The translations under genes were made by a program, and so were the position numbers. From assembly GCA_937928295.1 (NCBI GenBank), contig CALEYY010000097.1, positions 1 to 8,559 of the forward strand: DNA of 8,559 bases, written 5' to 3'. This document shows, piece after piece, positions 1-5,312 of this stretch (position 1 is the first letter of the stretch; every line of letters begins with the position of its first letter). The DNA is from an uncultured Moraxellaceae bacterium (GTDB taxonomy: Bacteria; Pseudomonadota; Gammaproteobacteria; Pseudomonadales; Moraxellaceae). Below the pieces are notes generated by a model. The model did no database searches and was not told where the DNA came from. It saw only the letters and a list, made by a program, of their open reading frames with translations.

Positions 1-272
1 GCGATGTAGGTGCCTTTGAAGGCTTGGCGTGCCCATGCGTAGTCAAAGCCTGGCACATCACGTGGGCCTCCGGTGGCGCCTTCGATGAAGTGAATGAACG
101 CGATGCCGCGTTGGTTGAGCTGCTCCACCAAATAGCCAAACACGGCTTGTGGGTGGCTGTCGGTCAAGTCGTTGAAGGGGGTGAGGGGCGACAAACGAAT
201 GCCCACACGGCCCGCGCCGATTTCGGCCACACAGGCATCCACCACTTCGAGCGCGAAGCGGCAGCGGTTTTC
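1..272 (-). CDS. Old Yellow Enzyme-family ene-reductase, internal fragment
   Basis: Read on the minus strand, this stretch is open throughout and encodes about 90 residues beginning ENRCRFALEVVDACVAEIGA and continuing with GRVGIRLSPLTPFNDL. It later contains QLNQRGIAFIHFIEG and ends at RQAFKGTYI at the window edge. These match the second half of the TIM barrel of FMN-dependent Old Yellow Enzyme / NemA-type alkene reductases: the GGS-x-ENR-RF helix, the RIGIRLSP strand and the RGIAYLH strand. Such enzymes reduce activated C=C bonds or nitro groups with NAD(P)H. The N-terminal half is absent: the expected GGS before ENR is replaced by unrelated sequence at about 273-278, exactly where pheT homology begins on the other strand. 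The C-terminal part would lie to the left of the window. The wording resembles betaproteobacterial (Comamonadaceae-like) homologues from memory, which fits foreign sequence or a chimeric assembly. It is not a functional gene as it stands. Confidence 0.82.
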
Positions 273-2096
273 GGGCTGGATCAGCAGACGACGGCAATTC
301 CTGCCGTGTCGGCCACGCATGAGCGCCGCATCCCGGTCAGCGTCGAGGCGGCTGCGGCTTGCCCGCGCTATGTATCGCGCGTGATTGATGGCATCAACAA
401 CGACAAGGCGAGCCCGCTGTGGCTGATTGAGGCGCTGCGTCGTTCGGGCGTACGCAGCCTCGGCCCGGTCGTGGATGTGACCAATTTCGTCATGCTGGAG
501 CTGGGCCAGCCCATGCACGCCTTTGATGCCGCACAGATCAATGGTGGCCTTGTGGTTCGTCAGGCACGCGCTGGTGAGGCTCTGACACTGCTGGATGGCC
601 AGGTCCTCAGCCTGCGCGAGCAGAGTCTGGTGATTGCAGATCAGACGCAGGCGCTGGCCTTGGCTGGCATCATGGGCGGCCAATCGAGCGCCGTCAGCAA
701 TGCCACCACCTCGATTGTGCTTGAAGCCGCCTTTTTCCAGCCCTTGGCGCTGGCCGGCGAAGCGCGTCGCTATGGCCTGCATACGGACTCTTCGCATCGT
801 TTCGAGCGTGGCGTTGACTTCGAGCTACCGCGTCTGGCGATTGAGCGCGCCACGGCGCTGCTGCTTGAGCTGGTGGATGGTGAAGCAGGGCCGGTCGTGG
901 AAGTCAGCGATTCGGCTCAACTGCCGGCTCGTGCGGCGATTACGCTGCGCGCTGACCGTATCAAGCAAGTGCTGGGCTTCGCTTTGGCTGATGCTGATGT
1001 TGCGGCCTATCTGGGCCGTCTGGGCTGTGCTGTCACAGCAGCAGAGCAGGGCTGGCAGGTCGTGCCACCCAGCCATCGCTTCGATTTGACCATCGAGGTC
1101 GATCTCATCGAAGAGCTGGCGCGTCTTTACGGCTACAACCGTCTGCCGGTAACAGCACCGATGGCGCCGATCCGCCTGTTGCCGCAGCCGGAAAACCAGA
1201 CTTCGCTGCGCCGCCTCAAGCGTGCGCTGGTGGATATGGGCTATCAGGAAGCCATCACCTTCAGTTTCATCGAAGCCGGCCTGCAGCAGCAGTTTGATCC
1301 CGGTGTCAGCCCGTGGGCGCTGGCTAATCCCTTGTCTGCCGAACTGGCGGTAATGCGTACCAGCTTGTGGCCAGGCTTGGCGATGGCAGTCCTGCACAAC
1401 CAGAGCCGTCAGCAGAACCGTGTGCGCCTGTTCGAGGCTGGCTTGCGTTTCACGCCCACGGCCGACGGCTTGGAGCAGGTCCCAATGCTGGCTGGTATCG
1501 TCAGTGGCGATGCCTTTTCAGCTTCGTGGAACAACCCGAAGAATTCGCTTGATTTCTTTGATGTAAAAGGAAATATTGAGTCCTTGCTGCAGCTTTGTGG
1601 TGTGGCTGGTGAGTTCTCGGCAACAACACATCCTGTGCTGCATCCGGGTCAATCCGCCGAGATTTCTGTTGGTGGCGTGGTGATTGGCTATATGGGCGCG
1701 TTACACCCGACGGTGATTGATGCCTTGGGCTTAAGCGGCCCAGTGTATGTGTTCGAGCTGCAGCAGTCGGCGCTTTTGCAGGGCAGCCTGCCGGCCTTCA
1801 AGCCGCTCTCGCGCTTCCCGGCGGTGAGTCGCGACTTGGCCTTGCTGGTGCCAGACAGCGTCGCGGCAGCCGAGATTTTGCGCGTGGTGCGCCAGAATGC
1901 CGGCGATGTGTTGCGTGACCTGAGCGTGTTTGATGTTTATCGCGGTCGCGGTGTGGCGGATCAGCATTACAGCCTAGCGCTGTCGCTGACCTGGCAAGAT
2001 CCTGAGCGCACCCTACTGGATGCTGAAATCCAAGCATTTGTAGAAAATATTTTGCAATCTGCATCAAGTACTTGCGGTGCATTGTTGCGTAGTTGA
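273..2096 (+). CDS. pheT: Phenylalanine--tRNA ligase beta subunit, 5'-truncated
   Basis: PheT is the beta chain of the cytoplasmic (alpha-beta)2 phenylalanyl-tRNA synthetase. It edits mischarged Tyr-tRNA(Phe) and binds tRNA. Homology starts near 273-300 (AIPAVSATHERRIPVSVEA, then ACPRYVSRVIDGIN) and runs to the stop at 2094-2096. In order there are the B3/B4 editing domain (about 390-900, with VVDVTNFVMLELGQPMHAFD and HTDSSHRFERGVD), the B5 domain (about 920-1140), the catalytic-like B6/B7 core (about 1200-1790, with RQQNRVRLFEAGLRF and LHPGQSAEI), and the FDX-ACB anticodon-binding domain (about 1809-2090). Some 607 residues are present. The usual length is about 795, so roughly 190 N-terminal residues, including B1 and the OB-fold tRNA-binding B2 domain, are missing. 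The open frame continues upstream to an ATG at 24, but those ~83 codons are antisense to the ene-reductase fragment and are not PheT. The next gene, ihfA, is the usual neighbour. A missing pheT would be lethal, so an intact copy or a misassembly is expected. Confidence 0.95.
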   Translation, partial: GLDQQTTAIPAVSATHERRIPVSVEAAAACPRYVSRVIDGINNDKASPLWLIEALRRSGVRSLGPVVDVTNFVMLELGQPMHAFDAAQINGGLVVRQARAGEALTLLDGQVLSLREQSLVIADQTQALALAGIMGGQSSAVSNATTSIVLEAAFFQPLALAGEARRYGLHTDSSHRFERGVDFELPRLAIERATALLLELVDGEAGPVVEVSDSAQLPARAAITLRADRIKQVLGFALADADVAAYLGRLGCAVTAAEQGWQVVPPSHRFDLTIEVDLIEELARLYGYNRLPVTAPMAPIRLLPQPENQTSLRRLKRALVDMGYQEAITFSFIEAGLQQQFDPGVSPWALANPLSAELAVMRTSLWPGLAMAVLHNQSRQQNRVRLFEAGLRFTPTADGLEQVPMLAGIVSGDAFSASWNNPKNSLDFFDVKGNIESLLQLCGVAGEFSATTHPVLHPGQSAEISVGGVVIGYMGALHPTVIDALGLSGPVYVFELQQSALLQGSLPAFKPLSRFPAVSRDLALLVPDSVAAAEILRVVRQNAGDVLRDLSVFDVYRGRGVADQHYSLALSLTWQDPERTLLDAEIQAFVENILQSASSTCGALLRS

Positions 2097-2116
2097 TGAT
2101 TAGTTGCGTAGTTGAT
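2084..2116 (+). repeat. Short tandem duplication across the pheT stop codon
   Basis: The 14-base word GTTGCGTAGTTGAT occurs at 2084-2097 and again at 2103-2116, a period of 19 bases. The first copy contains the last codons and TGA stop of pheT. The second lies in the short gap before ihfA, just upstream of its probable ribosome binding site (TGAGAG, 2117-2122). It looks like a local slippage duplication. No function is evident. Confidence 0.75.
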
Positions 2117-2128
2117 TGAGAGTCAGAC

Positions 2129-2434
2129 ATGAGCGCATTGACCAAGGCCGAAATGGCCGAACGGCTGCACGAGGCTTTGGGCTTGAACAAGCGTGAAGCC
2201 AAAGAGCTGGTCGAGCAGTTTTTTGAAGAAATTCGCCAGGCGCTGGTCGATGGCCATCCGGTCAAATTGTCCGGCTTCGGCAACTTTGAGCTGCGCGACA
2301 AGCGCCAGCGTCCGGGCCGCAATCCGAAAACCGGTGAAGAAATTCCCATCACGGCGCGCCGCGTGGTGACATTCCGTCCTGGCCAGAAACTCAAGCAACG
2401 GGTAGAGGGTCATGTCGGACAACCATCTGCCTGA
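2129..2434 (+). CDS. ihfA: Integration host factor alpha subunit
   Basis: This 101-residue protein belongs to the HU/IHF family. IHF-alpha pairs with IHF-beta to bind the minor groove at specific sites and bend DNA by about 160 degrees, acting in replication initiation, recombination and transcription. It is nearly collinear with E. coli IhfA: the N-terminal helices (SALTKAEMAERL, KREAKELVEQFFEEIR), then KLSGFGNF. The flexible DNA-binding arm follows, with RPGRNPKTGEEIPITARRVV and the intercalating proline at residue 66. The C-terminus is RPGQKLKQRVE. Length is typical (about 99-105). It starts 32 bases after the pheT stop, and its end overlaps the next gene by 23 bases, so pheT, ihfA and the MerR-family gene are probably cotranscribed. 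A perfect IHF consensus lies in this same window at 3673-3685. Confidence 0.97.
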   Translation: MSALTKAEMAERLHEALGLNKREAKELVEQFFEEIRQALVDGHPVKLSGFGNFELRDKRQRPGRNPKTGEEIPITARRVVTFRPGQKLKQRVEGHVGQPSA

Positions 2435-2885
2435 TAGTTCATTGCCGGAAATTCCGGGCAAGCGCTACTTCACCATCGGCGAAGTCAGCGACCTCTGCGC
2501 GGTGAAATCGCATGTGCTGCGCTACTGGGAGCAGGAGTTCACGCAGCTTAAGCCGGTCAAGCGTCGCGGCAACCGGCGTTATTATCAGCGTCAAGATGTG
2601 CTGCTGATTCGCCAGATTCGCGACCTGCTGTATCTGCAGGGCTACACCATCCAGGGTGCGCGCCAGCAGCTGCTGGATCCCAAGGCAGTCATCACGCCAG
2701 CCTTGGGGCGCAAGCTGGATGCCCTGCACGATGCAAGCGACAATGCCGGTGAAGACGAGGCGGAAATGTCTGAATCAGCTCCCAGCTTGGGCAGCCAGAC
2801 GCCCGATACCGTCTGGCATCTGGCCGTTGAAGAAATGATCGATGACTTGCAAGAGATTGCTCAGATGTTGAGCCATCCGCACTGA
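2412..2885 (+). CDS. MerR-family transcriptional regulator downstream of ihfA
   Basis: This 157-residue protein has an N-terminal MerR winged helix-turn-helix at about residues 18-90 (RYFTIGEVSDLCAVKSHVLR, then YWEQEF, then VKRRGNRRYYQRQDV). The region after it (RQIRDLLYLQGYTIQGARQQL) is typical of the small MerR-like protein that sits between ihfA and tRNA-Pro in many gamma- and betaproteobacteria. The C-terminal ~65 residues are acidic and low-complexity and end in a short helix. No cysteine-based metal-binding loop or recognisable effector domain is seen, so the signal it senses is unknown. The ATG lies inside the end of ihfA, preceded closely by GAGGG, which suggests translational coupling. 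The conserved neighbourhood hints at a housekeeping role. Its target genes are not established. Confidence 0.93.
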   Translation: MSDNHLPDSSLPEIPGKRYFTIGEVSDLCAVKSHVLRYWEQEFTQLKPVKRRGNRRYYQRQDVLLIRQIRDLLYLQGYTIQGARQQLLDPKAVITPALGRKLDALHDASDNAGEDEAEMSESAPSLGSQTPDTVWHLAVEEMIDDLQEIAQMLSHPH

Positions 2886-2892
2886 TTCAGTC

Positions 2893-2920
2893 TGGACAAG
2901 TGCAAGCATTTCAGTATCAT
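2893..2920 (+). promoter_or_regulatory. Sigma70-like promoter for tRNA-Pro
   Basis: TGGACA at 2893-2898 (5 of 6 to the -35 consensus) is followed after 16 bases by TATCAT at 2915-2920 (5 of 6 to the -10 consensus). Transcription would start near 2927, about 13 bases ahead of the mature tRNA 5' end. It lies directly after the stop of the MerR-family gene, so the tRNA can be transcribed independently of the pheT-ihfA operon. Confidence 0.6.
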
Positions 2921-2939
2921 GCACGCTTCGTGAATATGT

Positions 2940-3016
2940 CGGGGCATAGCGCAGCTTGGTAGCGCACTTGCCTGGGGGGCAAGGGGTCGCAGGTTCAAAT
3001 CCTGCTGTCCCGACCA
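2940..3016 (+). tRNA. tRNA-Pro (anticodon GGG)
   Basis: This is a 77-base cloverleaf with an encoded CCA end (3014-3016). The acceptor stem CGGGGCA pairs with TGTCCCG (one G-U pair), discriminator A3013. The D arm contains the AGCTTGGTAGCGC type sequence. The anticodon stem CTTGC/GCAAG encloses loop CTGGGGG, placing anticodon GGG at 2974-2976 (reads CCC and CCU). The T arm is GCAGG-TTCAAAT-CCTGC. The C1-G72 first pair is typical of bacterial tRNA-Pro. It is the usual tRNA gene downstream of the ihfA-merR pair in gammaproteobacteria. No integrase or duplicated 3' end suggesting an attachment site is seen nearby. Confidence 0.97.
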
Positions 3017-3032
3017 CGAATCAAACTCAAAA

Positions 3033-3057
3033 GCCTGTGCTCTGCACGGGCTTTTTT
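3033..3057 (+). terminator. Intrinsic terminator of tRNA-Pro
   Basis: GCCTGTGC (3033-3040) pairs with GCACGGGC (3044-3051) over eight base pairs, including one G-U, around a TCT loop. Six T follow (3052-3057), and A residues precede the stem. It lies 16 bases after the tRNA CCA end, a standard Rho-independent terminator that closes the tRNA unit. Confidence 0.88.
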
Positions 3058-3184
3058 GTTTTTCTGCCTTTTTGCCTAGCGAAATCACGACTCCTGTCCT
3101 AGAACATAGATGCGCCTCATGTCGAGGTTGCACGCGTGTCTGCCTGCGCAGGGCTGGCACTCGCTCTGTGAACAGGAGTTCCTC

Positions 3185-3508
3185 ATGAAGAAATGGATAG
3201 CATTAAGCGCCTTGGTCATCAGCTCGGGCTTCGTGTCGCTGCCGTCTTACGCGCAGCCGCCATCGGCGACAAAAACCACTGGCATGACCGCCGAGACTCG
3301 CAAGGCCACGCCTCGTATCAATATCAATACCGCAGATGCAAAAACACTGGACGATGGCCTGATCGGCGTCGGCCCGGCCAAAGCAGAGGCCATCATTGCC
3401 TGGCGCAAGCAAAAAGGCCCGTTCAAGACGATTGCCGATCTGACGGCGGTCAAGGGCATGGGTCCGGCCTTGATTGAGCGCAACAAAGACCGTTTGAGTT
3501 TGCGTTAA
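3185..3508 (+). CDS. comEA: ComEA-like secreted helix-hairpin-helix DNA-binding protein
   Basis: This 107-residue protein begins with a Sec signal peptide (MKKWIALSALVISSGFVSLP, then SYA and likely cleavage before QPP, about residue 24). A short linker leads to one ComEA-type helix-hairpin-helix domain at about residues 44-105. It contains the hallmark ININTADAKTL, IGVGPAKAEAIIAWR, GPFKTIADLTAVKGMGPALI pattern. In naturally competent Gram-negatives, periplasmic ComEA binds incoming double-stranded DNA and helps pull it through the outer-membrane secretin. Many non-competent bacteria also carry such small proteins, so a role in uptake is inferred. The start is set by AGGAG at 3174-3178, six bases before ATG 3185. 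An upstream in-frame ATG at 3110 would bury the signal peptide and lacks such a site. It stands alone, between the tRNA terminator and a 420-base gene-free stretch. Confidence 0.92.
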   Translation: MKKWIALSALVISSGFVSLPSYAQPPSATKTTGMTAETRKATPRININTADAKTLDDGLIGVGPAKAEAIIAWRKQKGPFKTIADLTAVKGMGPALIERNKDRLSLR

Positions 3509-3515
3509 CCGGCTT

Positions 3516-3549
3516 GCCGTTACGGCATGAAATCCTGTGCCGTAACGGC
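3516..3549. repeat. Nested palindrome downstream of comEA
   Basis: GCCGTTACGGCA (3516-3527) and TGCCGTAACGGC (3538-3549) are perfect 12-base inverted repeats around a 10-base loop. Each arm is also a small palindrome (GCCGT-N-ACGGC). It starts seven bases after the comEA stop, where a terminator would be expected, but no T-run follows on either side. It could be a Rho-independent-like terminator without a U-tract, an mRNA 3'-stabilising hairpin, a repetitive extragenic element, or a protein-binding site. Confidence 0.7.
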
Positions 3550-3672
3550 CGGAATGGCCACAATTTGCACCATTTTGGTGAAGATATCCCTAGCCCCGGA
3601 TGCCGGATAGGAATGCCACTTCAAGGACTTAGCGAAAAACCGACAAATGCTTTTATGTGACAGAGTTGACAA

Positions 3673-3720
3673 AATCAAGTCATTGAAAAATAAGGAATTA
3701 ATTAAATTGGTTAAAAAATA
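3673..3720 (+). promoter_or_regulatory. IHF consensus site next to an AT-rich tract
   Basis: AATCAAGTCATTG at 3673-3685 matches the IHF consensus WATCAANNNNTTR at every defined position. It runs directly into a tract (3684-3720) of about 86% A+T containing GGAATTAATTAAATTGG. A TTGACA at 3666-3671 is a perfect -35 hexamer, but the best -10 at 17 bases (AATAAG) is poor. An IHF site beside an AT-rich stretch and DnaA boxes is the arrangement found at replication origins and DnaA-control loci. It could equally be a promoter needing DNA bending. Site occupancy is inferred from sequence alone. Confidence 0.5.
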
Positions 3721-3729
3721 GGCAATGCG

Positions 3730-3809
3730 TGTGGAAAGCCTGATTTTAGCTATTACAAAGCAGATACAAATGAGCTATCAACAGACTTATCCACAGCTTT
3801 TGTGGACAA
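3730..3809. promoter_or_regulatory. Cluster of DnaA-box-like sequences
   Basis: TTATCCACA at 3787-3795 is a perfect DnaA box (R1 type). TGTGGACAA at 3801-3809 is the inverted form of TTGTCCACA, differing from consensus by one base. The two face each other across five bases (GCTTT). Two weaker candidates, each with two mismatches, lie at 3775-3783 (CTATCAACA, same strand as the perfect box) and 3730-3738 (TGTGGAAAG, inverted). Together with the IHF site and AT tract to the left, they fill the gene-free stretch 3509-4012. Apart from the palindrome at 3516-3549, I see nothing else supported there. The two strong boxes could also act as a 9-base hairpin with one mismatch. Confidence 0.55.
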
Positions 3810-4012
3810 CTGCCGAAACCCTTGAGTCGTCTGGTGTTGGCGTTTGATTGTGAAATAAATCGAGGCAAAACCGATGTGTGCTGGCCATAAATGACTAGGA
3901 TAGGCAGCGAAAGTTAAACGGTGGTTTTTTGGCGACGAGCGGTAAAACATGGGTGTCAGTCCATGACACAGTGCCCGTCTTGAGTCATGTCGCCAACTGC
4001 GGAGAAGTGGAT

Positions 4013-5251
4013 TTGCTAAATACGCTGTGGCTGTTCTTTTTTGCGCTTTCAGTGGCCATGACGGCGTATCACGGGCTGTGGCTGGGCGACATGGACAGCT
4101 TCGGTCGTCTGGTCCAAGCCTGGTTCACTGCCGCCAAGACCAGTGTTGACATCAGCATCGGCTTGGTCGGCATCATGACGCTGTGGCTGGGCCTGTTCAA
4201 AGTGGCCGAGCAGGCTGGTCTGGTGCGCGTGCTGGGGCGTGGACTGCAGCCGCTGCTGAGCCGCTTGATGCCAGAAGTGCCGCCAGGGCATCCGGCCTTT
4301 GGTGCAGTGACCATGAACCTCTCGGCCAATTTTCTGGGCCTAGACAACGCCGCTACCCCCTTGGGTCTGCAGGCCATGCGCGAATTGCAGACACTGAACC
4401 CCGAGCCTGAGCGGGCGACCAAGGCGCAGGCGCTGTTTCTTGTGCTCAATGCGTCCTCGGTGACGCTGATTCCGGTCTCCATCTTTCTGTATCGCGCGCA
4501 GCAGGGCGCACCGGATCCGGCCAGCGTGTTTCTGCCTATCCTGATGGCAACCTCGGCATCGACGATTGCCGGCTTGCTGGCGATCTGCTTCATGCATCGC
4601 ATCAATCTTTGGGATCGTGTGGTACTGGCCTATACGGCCGGCTTTGCGGTACTCATGGCGGCGATCATCACGCTGCTGACACGCTTGCCGGCTGGGCAGA
4701 TGGGGCCGATGTCTGGCGCGGTCGGCAATGCGCTGCTGGTCGCCATCATCGCGATCTTCCTGTTCACGGGGTATGGCCGGCGGCAGCCTGTCTACGAGCA
4801 GTTCATTGCGGGCGCAAAAGAAGGCTTTCAGACGGCGATCGGGCTGATCCCATATCTGCTGGCCATGCTGGTGGCGATTGCCGGCTTGCGTGAGAGTGGC
4901 GTGATGACGCTGGCGCTCGATGGCATCGTCAGCGGTCTGAAGTTGCTGGGCTGGCCCACGGAGTTTGTGCCGGCGCTGACGACGGCACTGATGAAGCCGC
5001 TGTCGGGCAGTGGTGCCCGCGCCATGATGCTGGAGACCATGCAGACCTATGGCGTCGACAGCTTTCCGGCGCTAGTGGCGGCTATTATTCAGGGCTCCTC
5101 CGAAACCACTTTTTATGTGGTGGCGGTTTATTATGGCGTGGTGGGGATCAAGCGGGATAGAGGTGCCTTGGTTGGCGGTCTGATTGCTGATGTGGCGGGG
5201 GCGGTGACGGCCATTCTGGCGGCGTACTGGTTTTTTCCGCCAAGTCTGTAA
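4013..5251 (+). CDS. SpmA/SpmB-like nucleoside-recognition (gate) domain membrane protein
   Basis: This 412-residue integral membrane protein has two repeated gate-domain halves, corresponding to SpmA and SpmB of Bacillus fused into one chain. Half one carries the GLVGIMTLWLGLFKVAEQAG helix and LMPEVPPGHPAFGAVTMNLS, followed by the signature NFLGLDNAATPLG. Half two carries YEQFIAGAKEGFQTAIGLIP, PLSGSGARAMMLETMQTYGV and the signature QGSSETTFYVVAVYYG. About eight to ten hydrophobic segments are visible. Single-chain versions of about 410 residues occur in many Gram-negative, non-sporulating bacteria, where the substrate and role are unknown; a transport role is inferred from the gate family. 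I chose the TTG at 4013 because GGAG (4001-4004) lies eight bases upstream and the protein then begins (M)LNTLWLFFF like homologues. The open frame extends to an ATG at 3929, but that part is unlike the family, and GTG 4007 is too close to GGAG. Confidence 0.88.
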   Translation: MLNTLWLFFFALSVAMTAYHGLWLGDMDSFGRLVQAWFTAAKTSVDISIGLVGIMTLWLGLFKVAEQAGLVRVLGRGLQPLLSRLMPEVPPGHPAFGAVTMNLSANFLGLDNAATPLGLQAMRELQTLNPEPERATKAQALFLVLNASSVTLIPVSIFLYRAQQGAPDPASVFLPILMATSASTIAGLLAICFMHRINLWDRVVLAYTAGFAVLMAAIITLLTRLPAGQMGPMSGAVGNALLVAIIAIFLFTGYGRRQPVYEQFIAGAKEGFQTAIGLIPYLLAMLVAIAGLRESGVMTLALDGIVSGLKLLGWPTEFVPALTTALMKPLSGSGARAMMLETMQTYGVDSFPALVAAIIQGSSETTFYVVAVYYGVVGIKRDRGALVGGLIADVAGAVTAILAAYWFFPPSL

Positions 5252-5270
5252 GTCGGCAGCAACGCTGGGC

Positions 5271-5276
5271 TAGAAT
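5271..5276 (+). promoter_or_regulatory. Possible -10 element for the ParA-like gene
   Basis: TAGAAT (5 of 6 to TATAAT) lies in the 61-base gap between the membrane-protein gene and the ParA-like gene, 36 bases before the ATG. No convincing -35 is found at the right distance, so this may be weak, or the gene may be cotranscribed from upstream. Confidence 0.3.
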
Positions 5277-5312
5277 CGCGCAGGTTTTCAGGTTCAGCGA
5301 AGAGGAAGTGTC

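Noticed and set aside
24..272. N-terminal 83 codons of the long pheT frame as a new domain fused to PheT
   Set aside because: The opposite strand encodes a clear ene-reductase fragment, and the plus-strand translation resembles no PheT domain. The reading frame is an antisense accident.
825..1397. 190-codon minus-strand frame inside pheT
   Set aside because: Antisense to well-conserved PheT core sequence; glutamine/arginine-rich translation typical of a shadow frame.
2940..3060. tRNA-Pro as an integration site of a mobile element
   Set aside because: No integrase, no repeat of the tRNA 3' end and no composition shift downstream. The next genes look like ordinary chromosomal ones.
3110..3184. 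Upstream start of the ComEA-like protein at 3110
   Set aside because: It would put 25 extra residues before a clear signal peptide. The AGGAG at 3174-3178 fixes the start at 3185.
3509..3928. Main chromosomal oriC
   Set aside because: Box number is low and none of dnaA, dnaN, gyrB, rpmH or gidA is adjacent. The region is reported instead as an origin-like or DnaA-control locus.
3753..3950. 65-codon minus-strand frame in the comEA-spm gap
   Set aside because: No ribosome binding site, no recognisable domain, and it covers the DnaA-box pair. A chance frame.
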